From the NCBI GenBank assembly GCA_934247935.1, contig CAKQKE010000012.1, forward strand, positions 1 to 63,837: a stretch of 63,837 bases of DNA. The letters run 5' to 3'. Below, piece by piece: positions 9,128 to 17,763 of the stretch (the first letter of the stretch is position 1; each line of letters starts with the position of its first letter). The stretch comes from an uncultured Clostridia bacterium. GTDB taxonomy: Bacteria > Bacillota > Clostridia > Christensenellales > Borkfalkiaceae. The notes beneath the pieces are model-generated. The model did not search any database. It was not told the DNA's origin and worked only from the letters and a program-made list of their open reading frames with translations. The position numbers and the translations under genes were made by a program.

Positions 9128-11659
9128 ATGATTGACAACACAAACGATAAAATAAACAATCGGCAATCTGACGACTTTGACGAATACGTATCGAGTAAAT
9201 ATGACAATTTCGACGAAAATTCTACAAAAGATTCTGAAGGTGCATTTCAAGACAATGAAGGGTTTGGAAAAACAGAGAACGACGAAAAGAATCAAGATGA
9301 AAGTGTAGAAAGTTTTGTTTCCGAAGAAGAAATTGAAGGCGAAAATTACACTTCCGAAAGCGAAGTCAAAAATTATGAAACTTTTGATGACGATGTAGAT
9401 GAAACTCGAGTCGACGAAGAAGAAAACTTTGACGAGTCTCAAGATGACGAAGAAGAGAATTTAGATTCCGAAAGTCGAGACGAAGAGACCGAAACTTTTG
9501 ATGAAAATCAAGATGAAGAATATTTCGACGACCAAAATCAAAAATCAAAGAACGACAAAGAAAACCAAGTTGAAGAATATCCTGACGATGAAGCAGAAAA
9601 TGAAAGCCAAGGTGAAGGTGTTTTTGAAAAACCCGAAACCGACGAAGTTGATGATTTTGGCGATGATATTCAAGTTGAAAATTATGGAGAAAACGAAGTC
9701 GTAAACAACAATGATGAATGTCAAATTAAAGAGGGTTTATCCGAAGAAGAGCAAGATTTGAACGAGTTTTTTGAAGATAAAATTCAAAGCGAAGAAAATT
9801 GCTGGGAAATTCGGGACAAAGAAATTTTCGACGACGATATTTCTGAAGAAGACTATGAAGAAAACATTGTCGAAAACTACGAAGAAAATCAATTTGAGCC
9901 AAATCAAAGTATTGACGATGAAGTAGGCAAAACCGAAATTGACGACTATAATGAAGTAGAAAGTTTCGACGAGAGTCAAGACGAAGTAAACGACACTGTT
10001 GACGAAATTCAGGTTGACGACTACGACGAAGTTGAAAGTTTTGACGAAAGCCAAGACGAAGTAGAAAATAACGACACGGTTGACGAAAGCCAAGCCGATG
10101 ACTGTGACGAAGTTGAAACTTGTGATGAAAGTCAAGTCGAAGTAGAAAACGATGATACGGTTGACGAAAGCCAAGCCGATGACTGTGACGAAGTTGAAAC
10201 TTATGATGAAAGCAAAGACGAGGTAGAAAATAACGACACGGTTGACGAAAGCCAAGCCGATGACTGTGACGAAGTTGAAACTTATGATGAAAGTCAAGTC
10301 GAAGTAGAAAATGATGATACGGTTGACGAAACTCAGGTTGACGATTACTATGAAGTTGAAAGTTTTGACGAAAACCAAACCGAAGTAGAAAACGACGACA
10401 CAGTCGAAGAAACTCAGGTTGACGACTACGACGAAGTAGAAAGTTTTGACGAAAGCCAAGACGATGACTGTGACGAAGTTGAAACTTATGATGAAAGTCA
10501 AACCGAAGTAGAAAATGACGACACGGTTGACGAAACTCAGGTTGACGATTACGACGAAGTTGAAACTTGTGATGAAAGTCAAGTCGAAGTAGAAAACGAC
10601 GATACGGTTGAAGAAACTCAGGTTGATGACTACGACGAAGTTGAAACTTGTGATGAAAGTCAAGTCGAAGTAAACGATGACATTGTTGACGAAATTGAAA
10701 TCGATGATGTGGTTGGCGATAAAGTCCGGGCGTATAGCGAAAGCATACGCGAAGAAGAGGAAGAAGTCGTTTCTCAATCGGAAGACGAAACTTCTCGACA
10801 AAAACAAGAAGACGAGTTGAGTGAGCAAGAAGTTGTTTCGCAAGAAGATAATTCCGTACAAAAAGAAATTTCAGATTCGACTCGAAACATTGTTATGCAA
10901 GAAGAACAGCCGATACCGAAAGAGTTGACAAAACAAACGGAGCAAGACAAACAGCAAACTCAATCCACAGAACAAACGGCGCAACCAACAGAACAAGAGG
11001 TTCAACCGACAAGGCAACAAATTCAACAAAATCAACAGATAAAGCAAGAGGTTCAACAGTTAAAAGAAACAAGCGAAAGCAAGGCACAAAAGTACGTGAA
11101 GGAGGTTTACAGACCTATGGACGAAAAAAGATATAACGTAATAAGCGGTAAATCGAGGGATATTTACGACAAATTAATCGCGCTTATTACGGACATGTAC
11201 GACGGAGTTTATTCTAAAAACAAAACGTTCAGATACAAACGCAGCGAGATTTTAGAAGACTTCGACGTTTGTTTGCAATCCATACTTTTAAAAGTCGCTT
11301 TGTCCGACGATAGTTTTTCCGAGAGTGACGCAAGGTATATAAGCGAAATTCCGTGTTACGGCAAAATAGCAAAGGATATAAGTTTCAACTATTTCATAAA
11401 CTGCAGTCAGGAACTTCGCGCAAAACTCTATAAAATTGCCGATGAAAAAAGCGATAAAGTGCCGTATGCAGTGATGATGGCCGGAGGAATAGATTTAAAC
11501 GGCAATCAGGGAGTAACCAAGTTTTTGGTCGACGGAATGGTAAAAATCGCTTTCAACTGTTTGTATCTCGACAACGACAAGGTCGAAATTCAATCCGTAA
11601 AAGAGGCTTTCAGAACAATTTACGTCTTTATCAACAAACAAGGCATTAAATTGACTTAA
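9128..11659 (+). CDS. Highly acidic repeat protein with a conserved-looking C-terminal helical domain
   Basis: About 843 residues. The first roughly 540 are extremely rich in Asp and Glu, including eight or more copies of a 27-residue unit (key residues DTVDE-Q-DD-DEVE--DESQ-EVEN). A Gln/Thr/Glu-rich linker follows (about residues 590-655). The last 190 residues form a normal globular, mostly helical domain (from about nucleotide 11090) containing LLKVALSDDSFSESDARYIS, which is faintly TerB-like. No signal peptide or membrane segment is seen, so it is probably cytosolic. The start could also be TTG 9098, which has the stronger SD, but that SD lies inside a hairpin. Function unknown; position after parC suggests co-transcription. 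Confidence 0.75.
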   Translation: MIDNTNDKINNRQSDDFDEYVSSKYDNFDENSTKDSEGAFQDNEGFGKTENDEKNQDESVESFVSEEEIEGENYTSESEVKNYETFDDDVDETRVDEEENFDESQDDEEENLDSESRDEETETFDENQDEEYFDDQNQKSKNDKENQVEEYPDDEAENESQGEGVFEKPETDEVDDFGDDIQVENYGENEVVNNNDECQIKEGLSEEEQDLNEFFEDKIQSEENCWEIRDKEIFDDDISEEDYEENIVENYEENQFEPNQSIDDEVGKTEIDDYNEVESFDESQDEVNDTVDEIQVDDYDEVESFDESQDEVENNDTVDESQADDCDEVETCDESQVEVENDDTVDESQADDCDEVETYDESKDEVENNDTVDESQADDCDEVETYDESQVEVENDDTVDETQVDDYYEVESFDENQTEVENDDTVEETQVDDYDEVESFDESQDDDCDEVETYDESQTEVENDDTVDETQVDDYDEVETCDESQVEVENDDTVEETQVDDYDEVETCDESQVEVNDDIVDEIEIDDVVGDKVRAYSESIREEEEEVVSQSEDETSRQKQEDELSEQEVVSQEDNSVQKEISDSTRNIVMQEEQPIPKELTKQTEQDKQQTQSTEQTAQPTEQEVQPTRQQIQQNQQIKQEVQQLKETSESKAQKYVKEVYRPMDEKRYNVISGKSRDIYDKLIALITDMYDGVYSKNKTFRYKRSEILEDFDVCLQSILLKVALSDDSFSESDARYISEIPCYGKIAKDISFNYFINCSQELRAKLYKIADEKSDKVPYAVMMAGGIDLNGNQGVTKFLVDGMVKIAFNCLYLDNDKVEIQSVKEAFRTIYVFINKQGIKLT
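9940..10710 (+). repeat. Tandem 81-bp (27-residue) coding repeats
   Basis: Roughly eight full units plus two shortened ones, with unit boundaries visible at the recurring NDTVDE/DDTVDE start. Copies differ at a few positions (SQAD/TQVD, DDC/DDY, ETC/ESF), and one deletion has shortened units 7-8. The pattern suggests slippage or unequal crossing-over within the gene. Confidence 0.9.
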
Positions 11660-11733
11660 AAATCGGCAAATTGCTGAATTTTAAGCATACAATTTTTAAT
11701 TGCCGCTTATTAAAAAAGTCGCATATTTTAAAC

Positions 11734-11768
11734 GCCGTTTTACCGATATTCAGCATCGGTAAAACGGC
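11734..11768. terminator. Perfect 14-15 bp hairpin after the acidic-protein gene
   Basis: GCCGTTTTACCGAT pairs with ATCGGTAAAACGGC around a 7-base loop. There is no clear U-run on the + strand, so it is a weak intrinsic terminator or an RNA-stabilising hairpin. Confidence 0.6.
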
Positions 11769-11844
11769 GGCAAACACAAGCGGTGTAAATCGGCAAAATC
11801 CCGCAAAAACTCTGCGATTTTTAAAAGCGTGAAGAGGTGTAAAT

Positions 11845-12645
11845 ATGTACATATGTCCTATATGTAAGCAAAACCTTGCGTTAAACGGAAAAACTTTCTC
11901 GTGCAAAAACAATCACTGTTTCGACGTGGCAAAGCAAGGCTATGTAAATTTAATAAACGTCAAAGAAAAACACTCTTTAATGCCCGGCGACAACGCACAA
12001 ATGGTAAACGCAAGAAGAAGTTTTTTACAAAAAGGGTATTACAAGCGGTTGGCGGACGAAGTTTGCGATGAGATAAAACTAAGGTACGACGCACCCGCGG
12101 TAATCGACGCGGGCTGTTGCGACGGGTATTATCTCGGAGAAATAAGCAAGAATATCGTCGGCAACTTTTACGGATTTGACATCTCGAAAGACGCAGTAAA
12201 AATCGCTTCGGCGGCGCATAAAAACGCATTGTTTGCCGTCGCATCGGTTTCGCATATGCCGTATAAAGACAACAGTGCGGACGTAATTTTGCGCATATTC
12301 GCCCCGCACAACGAAAAAGAGTATTCAAGGGTGCTTAAAACCGACGGAATACTTATTCAGGTTACCCCCGGCAGCGAGCACCTTTTGCAATTAAAAAGAC
12401 TTTTATACGACGAAGTTTATTTAAACGACGAAAAGTCGGTTTTATATGACGGTTTGACAAAAATAAGTGAAAAACGGGTTAAGTACGACTTTGTCACGCA
12501 AAGCGGAGAAGATAATTTCAATTTGCTTACAATGACGCCTTATTTTTATAAAACGCCGCAAAAAAGCATAGAAAAATTAAAAAGGACCGACGGTATGACC
12601 GTTACGGCGGATTTTATTGTTGAAATTTATGCGAAAAAGCAATAA
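11845..12645 (+). CDS. rlmA: 23S rRNA (guanine-N1)-methyltransferase, RlmA family
   Basis: A 266-residue SAM-dependent methyltransferase. The N-terminal zinc finger has CPIC (residues 4-7) and CKNNHC, followed by the family stretch FDVAKQGYVNL, then GDNAQMVNARR. The SAM-binding motif I is VIDAGCCDGYYL (about residues 89-100), and motif IV is ILRIFAP. Family members methylate G745 or G748 in helix 35 of 23S rRNA, beside the peptide exit tunnel. The SD GAGGTG precedes the start. The gene lies alone upstream of gapA, which has its own promoter. Confidence 0.88.
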   Translation: MYICPICKQNLALNGKTFSCKNNHCFDVAKQGYVNLINVKEKHSLMPGDNAQMVNARRSFLQKGYYKRLADEVCDEIKLRYDAPAVIDAGCCDGYYLGEISKNIVGNFYGFDISKDAVKIASAAHKNALFAVASVSHMPYKDNSADVILRIFAPHNEKEYSRVLKTDGILIQVTPGSEHLLQLKRLLYDEVYLNDEKSVLYDGLTKISEKRVKYDFVTQSGEDNFNLLTMTPYFYKTPQKSIEKLKRTDGMTVTADFIVEIYAKKQ

Positions 12646-12660
12646 TTTTTCAAAAAAATG

Positions 12661-12689
12661 TTGACACTTTAAACAAATGTTAGTATAAT
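12661..12689 (+). promoter_or_regulatory. Consensus sigma-A promoter of gapA
   Basis: TTGACA, a 17-base spacer, then TATAAT, 65 bases before the gapA ATG. A near-perfect match, as expected for a highly expressed glycolytic gene. Confidence 0.92.
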
Positions 12690-12753
12690 TATCAAGGAAA
12701 TCGGGAATTACCCGAATTGAAAGAGATAATTATTATTGGAGGATAAATTAATT

Positions 12754-13779
12754 ATGGTAAAAGTTGCAATTAATGGTTTCGGCAGAATCGGACGTCTTGC
12801 ATTCAGACAAATGTTTGTTGCCGAAGGTTATGAAGTTGTTGCTATCAACGATTTGACAAGCCCTTCGATGCTCGCTCATCTTTTGAAATATGATACGGCT
12901 CAAGGCAGTTTTATCGGCAAACTCGGTGAAAATCTTCACACTGTCGAGGCTACTGAAAATTCTATTATCGTAGACGGCAAAGAAATCAAGATTTACGCTG
13001 AAAAAGACGCTGCAAATTGTCCTTGGGGCGCACTTGACGTAGACGTAGTACTTGAATGTACAGGTTTCTACACTTCCAAAGAAAAATCCTTGGCTCACAT
13101 TAAAGCCGGCGCAAAGAAAGTCGTTATTTCCGCTCCTGCAGGAAACGACCTTCCCACAATCGTTTACAACGTAAACCACACTACGCTTACTAAGGAAGAT
13201 AACGTTATTTCCGCTGCATCCTGCACGACTAACTGCCTTGCTCCTATGACTAAGGCTCTTAACGACGCTTATCCTATCGTTTCCGGTATCATGACAACCG
13301 TTCACGCTTACACCGGCGACCAGATGATTCTTGACGGACCGCAAAGAAAGGGCGATTTAAGAAGATCCAGAGCAGGCGCTATGAACATCGTTCCCAACAG
13401 CACCGGCGCAGCAAAGGCTATCGGTCTTGTTATTCCCGAACTCAACGGCAAACTTATCGGTTCTGCACAAAGAGTTCCCACTTGCACGGGTTCTACTACA
13501 ATCTTGGTTGCAGTAGTAAAGGGTAAGGACGTAACGAAAGAAAGCATCAACGCTGCTATGAAGGCTCAATCCAACGAATCTTTCGGTTACAACACCGACC
13601 AAATCGTTTCTTCGGATATCATCGGTATGAAGTACGGCTCTTTGTTTGACGCTACTCAAACTATGGTTTCCAAGATCGACGACGACACTTACCAGGTACA
13701 AGTTGTTTCGTGGTATGACAACGAAAACTCTTATACAAGCCAAATGGTAAGAACAATCAAGTACTTTGCAGAACTTTAA
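12754..13779 (+). CDS. gapA: Glyceraldehyde-3-phosphate dehydrogenase, type I
   Basis: A 341-residue NAD-dependent GAPDH that converts glyceraldehyde-3-phosphate to 1,3-bisphosphoglycerate in glycolysis. NGFGRIGRLAFRQ forms the Rossmann motif, SAASCTTNCLAP holds the catalytic cysteine (Cys157), and WYDNENSYTSQM is the conserved C-terminal block. The start at 12754 is set by GGAGG 9 bases upstream; the earlier in-frame ATG at 12736 overlaps that SD. Codon usage is noticeably more biased than in the neighbours (more GCT, GTT, TCC), consistent with high expression. Monocistronic, between a consensus promoter and a terminator. Confidence 0.97.
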   Translation: MVKVAINGFGRIGRLAFRQMFVAEGYEVVAINDLTSPSMLAHLLKYDTAQGSFIGKLGENLHTVEATENSIIVDGKEIKIYAEKDAANCPWGALDVDVVLECTGFYTSKEKSLAHIKAGAKKVVISAPAGNDLPTIVYNVNHTTLTKEDNVISAASCTTNCLAPMTKALNDAYPIVSGIMTTVHAYTGDQMILDGPQRKGDLRRSRAGAMNIVPNSTGAAKAIGLVIPELNGKLIGSAQRVPTCTGSTTILVAVVKGKDVTKESINAAMKAQSNESFGYNTDQIVSSDIIGMKYGSLFDATQTMVSKIDDDTYQVQVVSWYDNENSYTSQMVRTIKYFAEL

Positions 13780-13793
13780 TCTGTAAAAAATAT

Positions 13794-13825
13794 AAAAGGC
13801 ATCGGTTTTCCGATGCCTTTTAGTT
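13794..13825 (+). terminator. Intrinsic terminator of gapA
   Basis: AAAAGGCATCGG pairs with CCGATGCCTTTT, 15 bases after the stop. Confidence 0.9.
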
Positions 13826-13939
13826 TGCCATAAATTTGCTTGTGGCTTTTTAAAACGTTGTTTAAACTTCGCTTTGCTGTTTTTCATGCGTGGCAGTGAT
13901 TGTATTATACAATAAATTGCATAATAAAAAAACATATTC

Positions 13940-13975
13940 AGCCCGCCGCGGTTGCGGCGGGCTGTTTATTTTAAA
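13940..13975 (+). terminator. GC-rich hairpin terminator
   Basis: AGCCCGCCGC pairs with GCGGCGGGCT, followed by a broken T-run (TGTTTATTTT). It isolates the downstream RNA/methyltransferase locus from the gapA side. Confidence 0.75.
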
Positions 13976-13982
13976 AAACTAC

Positions 13983-14012
13983 TTGATTAAAACCATATAA
14001 TTGTGTTATACT
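13983..14012 (+). promoter_or_regulatory. Promoter of the structured RNA
   Basis: TTGATT, an 18-base spacer, then TATACT with an upstream TG (extended -10). The predicted start, about 7 bases after the -10, falls on 14019, the first base of the RNA's closing helix. Confidence 0.7.
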
Positions 14013-14018
14013 AATAAT

Positions 14019-14211
14019 GCTACACAAATAAATAGATTTTGAAGTGAACGAACGAAAGGGAATAGTTTACCCTTTTTTCGGTATACTCCCATTATAGTAA
14101 TTTGTCAAAAACGCAAATTCCGAATGGGAGTGTTTGTTCATTTCTATTTATTTGTGTAGCAACAAAGGAGTTTGCGTTTTTAGTGCGCAACCCTCGTTGC
14201 GCACTTTTTTT
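14019..14211 (+). ncRNA. Candidate structured RNA, three-way junction with 18-bp closing stem
   Basis: GCTACACAAATAAATAGA (14019-14036) pairs perfectly with TCTATTTATTTGTGTAGC (14143-14160). Inside, GAACGAAC pairs with GTTTGTTC, GAAAGGG with CCCTTTTTTC, and ACTCCCATT with AATGGGAGT; the last stem is capped by AATTTG/CAAATT. Bases AAAAACGCAAATTCC (14107-14121) can also pair with GGAGTTTGCGTTTTT (14167-14181), a possible pseudoknot or alternative fold. A terminator (AGTGCGCAAC with GTTGCGCACT, then seven T) ends at 14211. It has its own promoter. I recognise no known RNA family. It could be a free small RNA or an attenuated leader of the methyltransferase gene 44 bases further on. Confidence 0.7.
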
Positions 14212-14254
14212 ATATCTATAAAAGGTGCGACTTAATTTAAAGGAGCACTTATAT

Positions 14255-15391
14255 ATGGCGAAAGGTGACAATTTGCGTTTGGCGAAACAATCTAAACAAG
14301 ATGAGTTTTATACTCAACTTGTCGATATCGAAAAAGAACTAAAACATTACAAAGAGCATTTTTGCGGGAAAACAGTATTTTGTAATTGCGATGACCCTTA
14401 CGAAAGTAATTTTTTTAAGTACTTTGCAATGAACTTCAATTTTTTAGGGCTAAAAAAGTTGATATGTACATGTTATGATTCTTCTCCCGTTGTCGGCGAA
14501 CAACTTACCTTGTTTAAAGATAAACATCCTTATAAAATCGAAATAACCGAAGTAACCGACGAAAACGGAGACGGAGCAATCGACCTTGCGGACGTAGAAA
14601 CTTTACTCACAAATAAAAGTAATACGCGAAGCGTTTTAAAAAGCGGAGATTTTCGCTCTCAAGAGTGTATCGAATTGTTGAAAAAATCCGATATAGTTGT
14701 GACAAATCCGCCGTTTTCATTGTTCAGAGAATATGTTGCTCAACTTATCGAATACAATAAAAAATTTGTAATTATAGGCAATCAAAACGCCATAACTTAT
14801 AAAGAAATTTTCAATTTAATAAAAACAGAACAAATATGGTTGGGGTATCATTTTGGTTCGCAAAGTTTTTTAGTGCCGAATACTTTTGAGAGAAATAATA
14901 CTTATATTGAAAACGGTTTAAAGTACGCTAAATTCGGCAATATTTGTTGGTTTACGAATTTAGATATTACTAAACGAAAAGAAATTTTCCCGTTGTATAA
15001 AAAATACAATCAAGAAGAATATCCCAAATACGATAACTACGATGCAATCAACGTAGACAAAGTATCGGATATACCTTGTGATTATGAAAAGGCAATGGGT
15101 GTGCCGATTACTTTTTTAGATAAATATAATCCAGAGCAGTTTGAGATAATAGCATTAGGAATTGTTGGAAGTATCACGTTTAGTTGTGAAAGGAAAATGG
15201 AAATTTTAGACAAAAACGGTATTCAGACAGGTAAATACACAATTAATGCAAAAGGAACATTATATAGAAAATACAATCCGAATACAGACAAAAAACCGCC
15301 GGCATTTAAAGATTGTATAACAGGAGAATTATATTCAAGTATATATGCAAGAATAATCATAATAAGGAGGAGAAAGAAAAATGAAAATTGA
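14255..15391 (+). CDS. EcoRI-family adenine-specific DNA methyltransferase
   Basis: A 379-residue protein of the M.EcoRI type (adenine N6-methyltransferase). The N-terminal part is LAKQSKQDEFYTQL, and the SAM/catalytic motif is VVTNPPFSLFREY (NPPF at residues 151-154). KFVIIGNQNAITYKEIF and the later WFTNLDITKR are also characteristic. It would methylate adenine in a specific duplex site, protecting DNA from a partner nuclease or acting alone. The start at 14255 has AAAGGAG 10 bases upstream. It overlaps the DUF262-HNH gene by 11 bases, so the two are translationally coupled. The structured RNA lies directly upstream. The target sequence cannot be read from the protein. Confidence 0.9.
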   Translation: MAKGDNLRLAKQSKQDEFYTQLVDIEKELKHYKEHFCGKTVFCNCDDPYESNFFKYFAMNFNFLGLKKLICTCYDSSPVVGEQLTLFKDKHPYKIEITEVTDENGDGAIDLADVETLLTNKSNTRSVLKSGDFRSQECIELLKKSDIVVTNPPFSLFREYVAQLIEYNKKFVIIGNQNAITYKEIFNLIKTEQIWLGYHFGSQSFLVPNTFERNNTYIENGLKYAKFGNICWFTNLDITKRKEIFPLYKKYNQEEYPKYDNYDAINVDKVSDIPCDYEKAMGVPITFLDKYNPEQFEIIALGIVGSITFSCERKMEILDKNGIQTGKYTINAKGTLYRKYNPNTDKKPPAFKDCITGELYSSIYARIIIIRRRKKNEN

Positions 15392-16490
15392 ATTACACGA
15401 AATTAAAATAAGAGAAGTCGTTGCGGGGTACATAGACAGTCAGGAAAACGGCGTGGTTGGTTACGGCGGCAAACTAAATATTCGTCCCGCTTATCAAAGA
15501 GAGTTTGTATATAAAGAAAAACAGCGCAACGCCGTAATAGAGACCGTTGTAAAAGGTTTTCCTTTAAACGTTATGTATTGGGTAGAAGACGGACAAGGAA
15601 ATTACGAAGTGCTTGACGGTCAGCAGCGCACAATCAGTATTTGTCAATATGTAAGCGGAGAATTTTCGATAAACAGTAGAGCGTTTCACAATCTTACGCA
15701 ACCCGAAAAAGACCAGATTCTCGATTATTCGCTTATGATTTATATTTGCAACGGTAATGATAAAGAAAAACTCGATTGGTTTAAAATAATAAATATAGCG
15801 GGAGAAAAACTTACCGAGCAAGAACTCCGCAATGCCGTGTATACCGGCGAATGGCTTTCGGATGCAAAAAGATATTTTTCAAAAAACGGCTGTGTTGCGT
15901 ATAATTTGGCAAACAAATTCGTAAACGGCGAAGTAAATCGTCAGGATTATTTAGAGACGGCATTATTCTGGATTTCGTCAAAAGAAAACATGAAAATAGA
16001 AGACTATATGTCTTTACATCAACACGATAGTCACGCAACGCCGCTATGGCAATATTTTCAATCGGTGATAAATTGGGTACAATCGATTTTTCCAAAGTGG
16101 CGCAAAGAAATGAAAGGATTGCCGTGGGGAATTTTTTACAATACATACGGAAACCATAACTATAATCCGCAGTACCTTGAAAATAGGGTAGTCGAATTAA
16201 TGCAAGACGATGACGTGACCAAGCGTTCGGGAATATATGAGTATTTGCTTTCGGGAAATGAAAAGTTTTTAAATATTCGTGCCTTTACCGACAATGAAAA
16301 GCGTCAAGTATATGAAAAACAGCAAGGTATTTGCCCCTATTGCGCAAAGGAAAACAGACAAAAAACACATTACGAAATAGACGAAATGGAAGCCGACCAT
16401 ATTACGCCGTGGTGTGAGGGTGGAAAAACAAACGTTGACAACTGTCAATTATTATGCAAAGAACATAACAGAAGAAAGTCGTCGAATTAA
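15381..16490 (+). CDS. DUF262 domain protein with C-terminal HNH nuclease
   Basis: A 369-residue two-domain protein. The N-terminal DUF262 (ParB-like) domain has NIRPAYQREFVYKEKQR (about 33-49) and VLDGQQRTIS (77-86), the fingerprint of GmrSD- and DndB-type folds that bind nucleotides or drive restriction. The C-terminal HNH domain has CPYC, ADHITPW, and NVDNCQLLCKEHN plus a second Cys/His set, so a zinc-bound beta-beta-alpha-metal nuclease. Coupling to an EcoRI-type methyltransferase suggests it is the restriction half of the locus. That is inference: the classical EcoRI nuclease is unrelated to HNH proteins. A terminator follows 48 bases after the stop. Confidence 0.88.
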   Translation: MKIELHEIKIREVVAGYIDSQENGVVGYGGKLNIRPAYQREFVYKEKQRNAVIETVVKGFPLNVMYWVEDGQGNYEVLDGQQRTISICQYVSGEFSINSRAFHNLTQPEKDQILDYSLMIYICNGNDKEKLDWFKIINIAGEKLTEQELRNAVYTGEWLSDAKRYFSKNGCVAYNLANKFVNGEVNRQDYLETALFWISSKENMKIEDYMSLHQHDSHATPLWQYFQSVINWVQSIFPKWRKEMKGLPWGIFYNTYGNHNYNPQYLENRVVELMQDDDVTKRSGIYEYLLSGNEKFLNIRAFTDNEKRQVYEKQQGICPYCAKENRQKTHYEIDEMEADHITPWCEGGKTNVDNCQLLCKEHNRRKSSN

Positions 16491-16537
16491 ATTTAAAAAC
16501 AGAAAAATAAATATTAAAAACAAAAAAAATAATAAGC

Positions 16538-16574
16538 AAAAGCCGAGAGCGAAAAAAATTCGCTCTCGGCTTTT
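16538..16574. terminator. Strong bidirectional terminator
   Basis: AAAAGCCGAGAGCG pairs with CGCTCTCGGCTTTT. It separates the methyltransferase operon from the converging membrane-protein gene. Confidence 0.92.
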
Positions 16575-16714
16575 GCGTTTAAGTATAATTTAAAATTTAA
16601 AGATTAAATATATGATTTGCAGTTTTGCATAAGTCCGTGAGGACTTGAAAATTTTTAAACACATTTCAAGATTTACTTCTTATAGTTGATATTTTGCAAA
16701 AATGCAAAAGTGCT

Positions 16715-17656
16715 TTAATATTTCCATTCTTCTTTTTCTTCTATACAATGGCATGGCTTCCATTCGTAAGTGCATTTCCAAACTTCCGGAGAGATTGTTT
16801 TGTATGAAGGGCGGCTTGTGTCGTGATAAACATCGCCTTCAACGTAGCCAACCGTGTTTCCTGCCGAGTCGTATATATCGCTTACTTTTTCACGTGTATA
16901 ATATCCCGAAGAGGTAGTTTCGTATGATTCGTATTTGCCTTCTTTTATTTTCTTTATTAATTTTTTTGTGCCCAAGCAATTGCATTTGGGGCAAACGTTA
17001 TCACGCCAAAGACCGTGTTCTTTTGCGTTTTGGAAACTTTTTATATGTAATATAGCAGAAGCAAACATTAAAATTGCTCCCACGACAACTATCGCGCGAC
17101 CCATTAATCCGTCTTTCATTTCCCATTCAAGAGGACTGTCACCGTCAAAAAGGATATCAAAAATGTAATGGTCTGGGGCGTGTTTTGCTTTAAGAAAAAG
17201 TAATACAAAACATAATATTCGTGATATAACGACAAAACGAATATAGATTATTAGGCTACTTTCATACCATTCTTTAATTTGCGGTATGACAACGTTAGCG
17301 GGTTTACCGCCAAAGATTTTTAACGTCGATTTATGCATGCTGTGGAGACAAGTTAAAAGCGCAATTGCAAACGGCATCCAAATCGATGAAAAGATAAGTA
17401 ATAATGCAAAAATAGCAAACGGAGTACCAATACATATACCAATAATCACTTGAAAGAAATTAATAACCCGATTCGATGACCATTTGAAAATACCTCGACC
17501 ACTAATTTTTCCAAAGAGTTCCTGTAGTTTTTCGAAGATTCGCACATTTAAGTTATTGCCTAAATTATTGCCGACGTATAAGTAAAATAGTATTAAGAAC
17601 ACAACTTCGATAATCATTCGGCAAATCAACGCCCGCCATATTTTTTTGTTTTCCAT
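16715..17656 (-). CDS. Multi-pass membrane protein with C-terminal zinc-ribbon, unknown function
   Basis: A 313-residue protein with about five hydrophobic segments (near residues 10-28, 66-105, 138-160 and 188-208) and a soluble C-terminal tail. The tail has CPKC near residue 224 and a closing C-T-Y-E-W-K-P-C-H-C cluster, a likely zinc ribbon interrupted by a Tyr/Ser-rich loop. I do not recognise a family. It is transcribed divergently from an XRE repressor, and its own promoter (TTGACA, 18-base spacer, TATAAT) contains one of two operator copies, so it is very probably repressed by that regulator. SD AGGAGG precedes the start. Confidence 0.75.
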   Translation of the reverse strand: MENKKIWRALICRMIIEVVFLILFYLYVGNNLGNNLNVRIFEKLQELFGKISGRGIFKWSSNRVINFFQVIIGICIGTPFAIFALLLIFSSIWMPFAIALLTCLHSMHKSTLKIFGGKPANVVIPQIKEWYESSLIIYIRFVVISRILCFVLLFLKAKHAPDHYIFDILFDGDSPLEWEMKDGLMGRAIVVVGAILMFASAILHIKSFQNAKEHGLWRDNVCPKCNCLGTKKLIKKIKEGKYESYETTSSGYYTREKVSDIYDSAGNTVGYVEGDVYHDTSRPSYKTISPEVWKCTYEWKPCHCIEEKEEWKY

Positions 17657-17710
17657 AATTTCCTCCTAAAACGTAATAAATCTATAAAAATAGACAACAA
17701 TATTATAAAG

Positions 17711-17757
17711 GCACAGTGTGCCTTTTGTCAAGTATAAATTGCACAGTGTGCTATACT
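17711..17757. promoter_or_regulatory. Divergent promoters with twin operators GCACAGTGTGC
   Basis: GCACAGTGTGC occurs at 17711-17721 and 17741-17751, exactly 30 bp apart (about three helical turns). On the - strand, TTGACA (17726-17731) and TATAAT (about 17702-17707) flank the first copy, driving the membrane protein. On the + strand, TGCTATACT (extended -10, TATACT at 17752-17757) overlaps the second copy and drives the XRE gene. Binding at either copy would block its promoter. Confidence 0.8.
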
Positions 17758-17763
17758 TTCAAT

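Noticed and set aside
9737..10861. Long open frame on the - strand (374 codons) opposite the acidic repeats
   Set aside because: It is the antisense of the Asp/Glu repeat: GAN codons read backward as NTC/NTT, giving endless Phe/Val/Asn without stops. No SD and no protein-like composition.
13983..14160. Reading the 142-bp inverted repeat purely as a MITE
   Set aside because: No target-site duplication is seen, and a promoter fits exactly to the first base and a terminator follows; an RNA is the better reading for now, though a MITE origin is not excluded.
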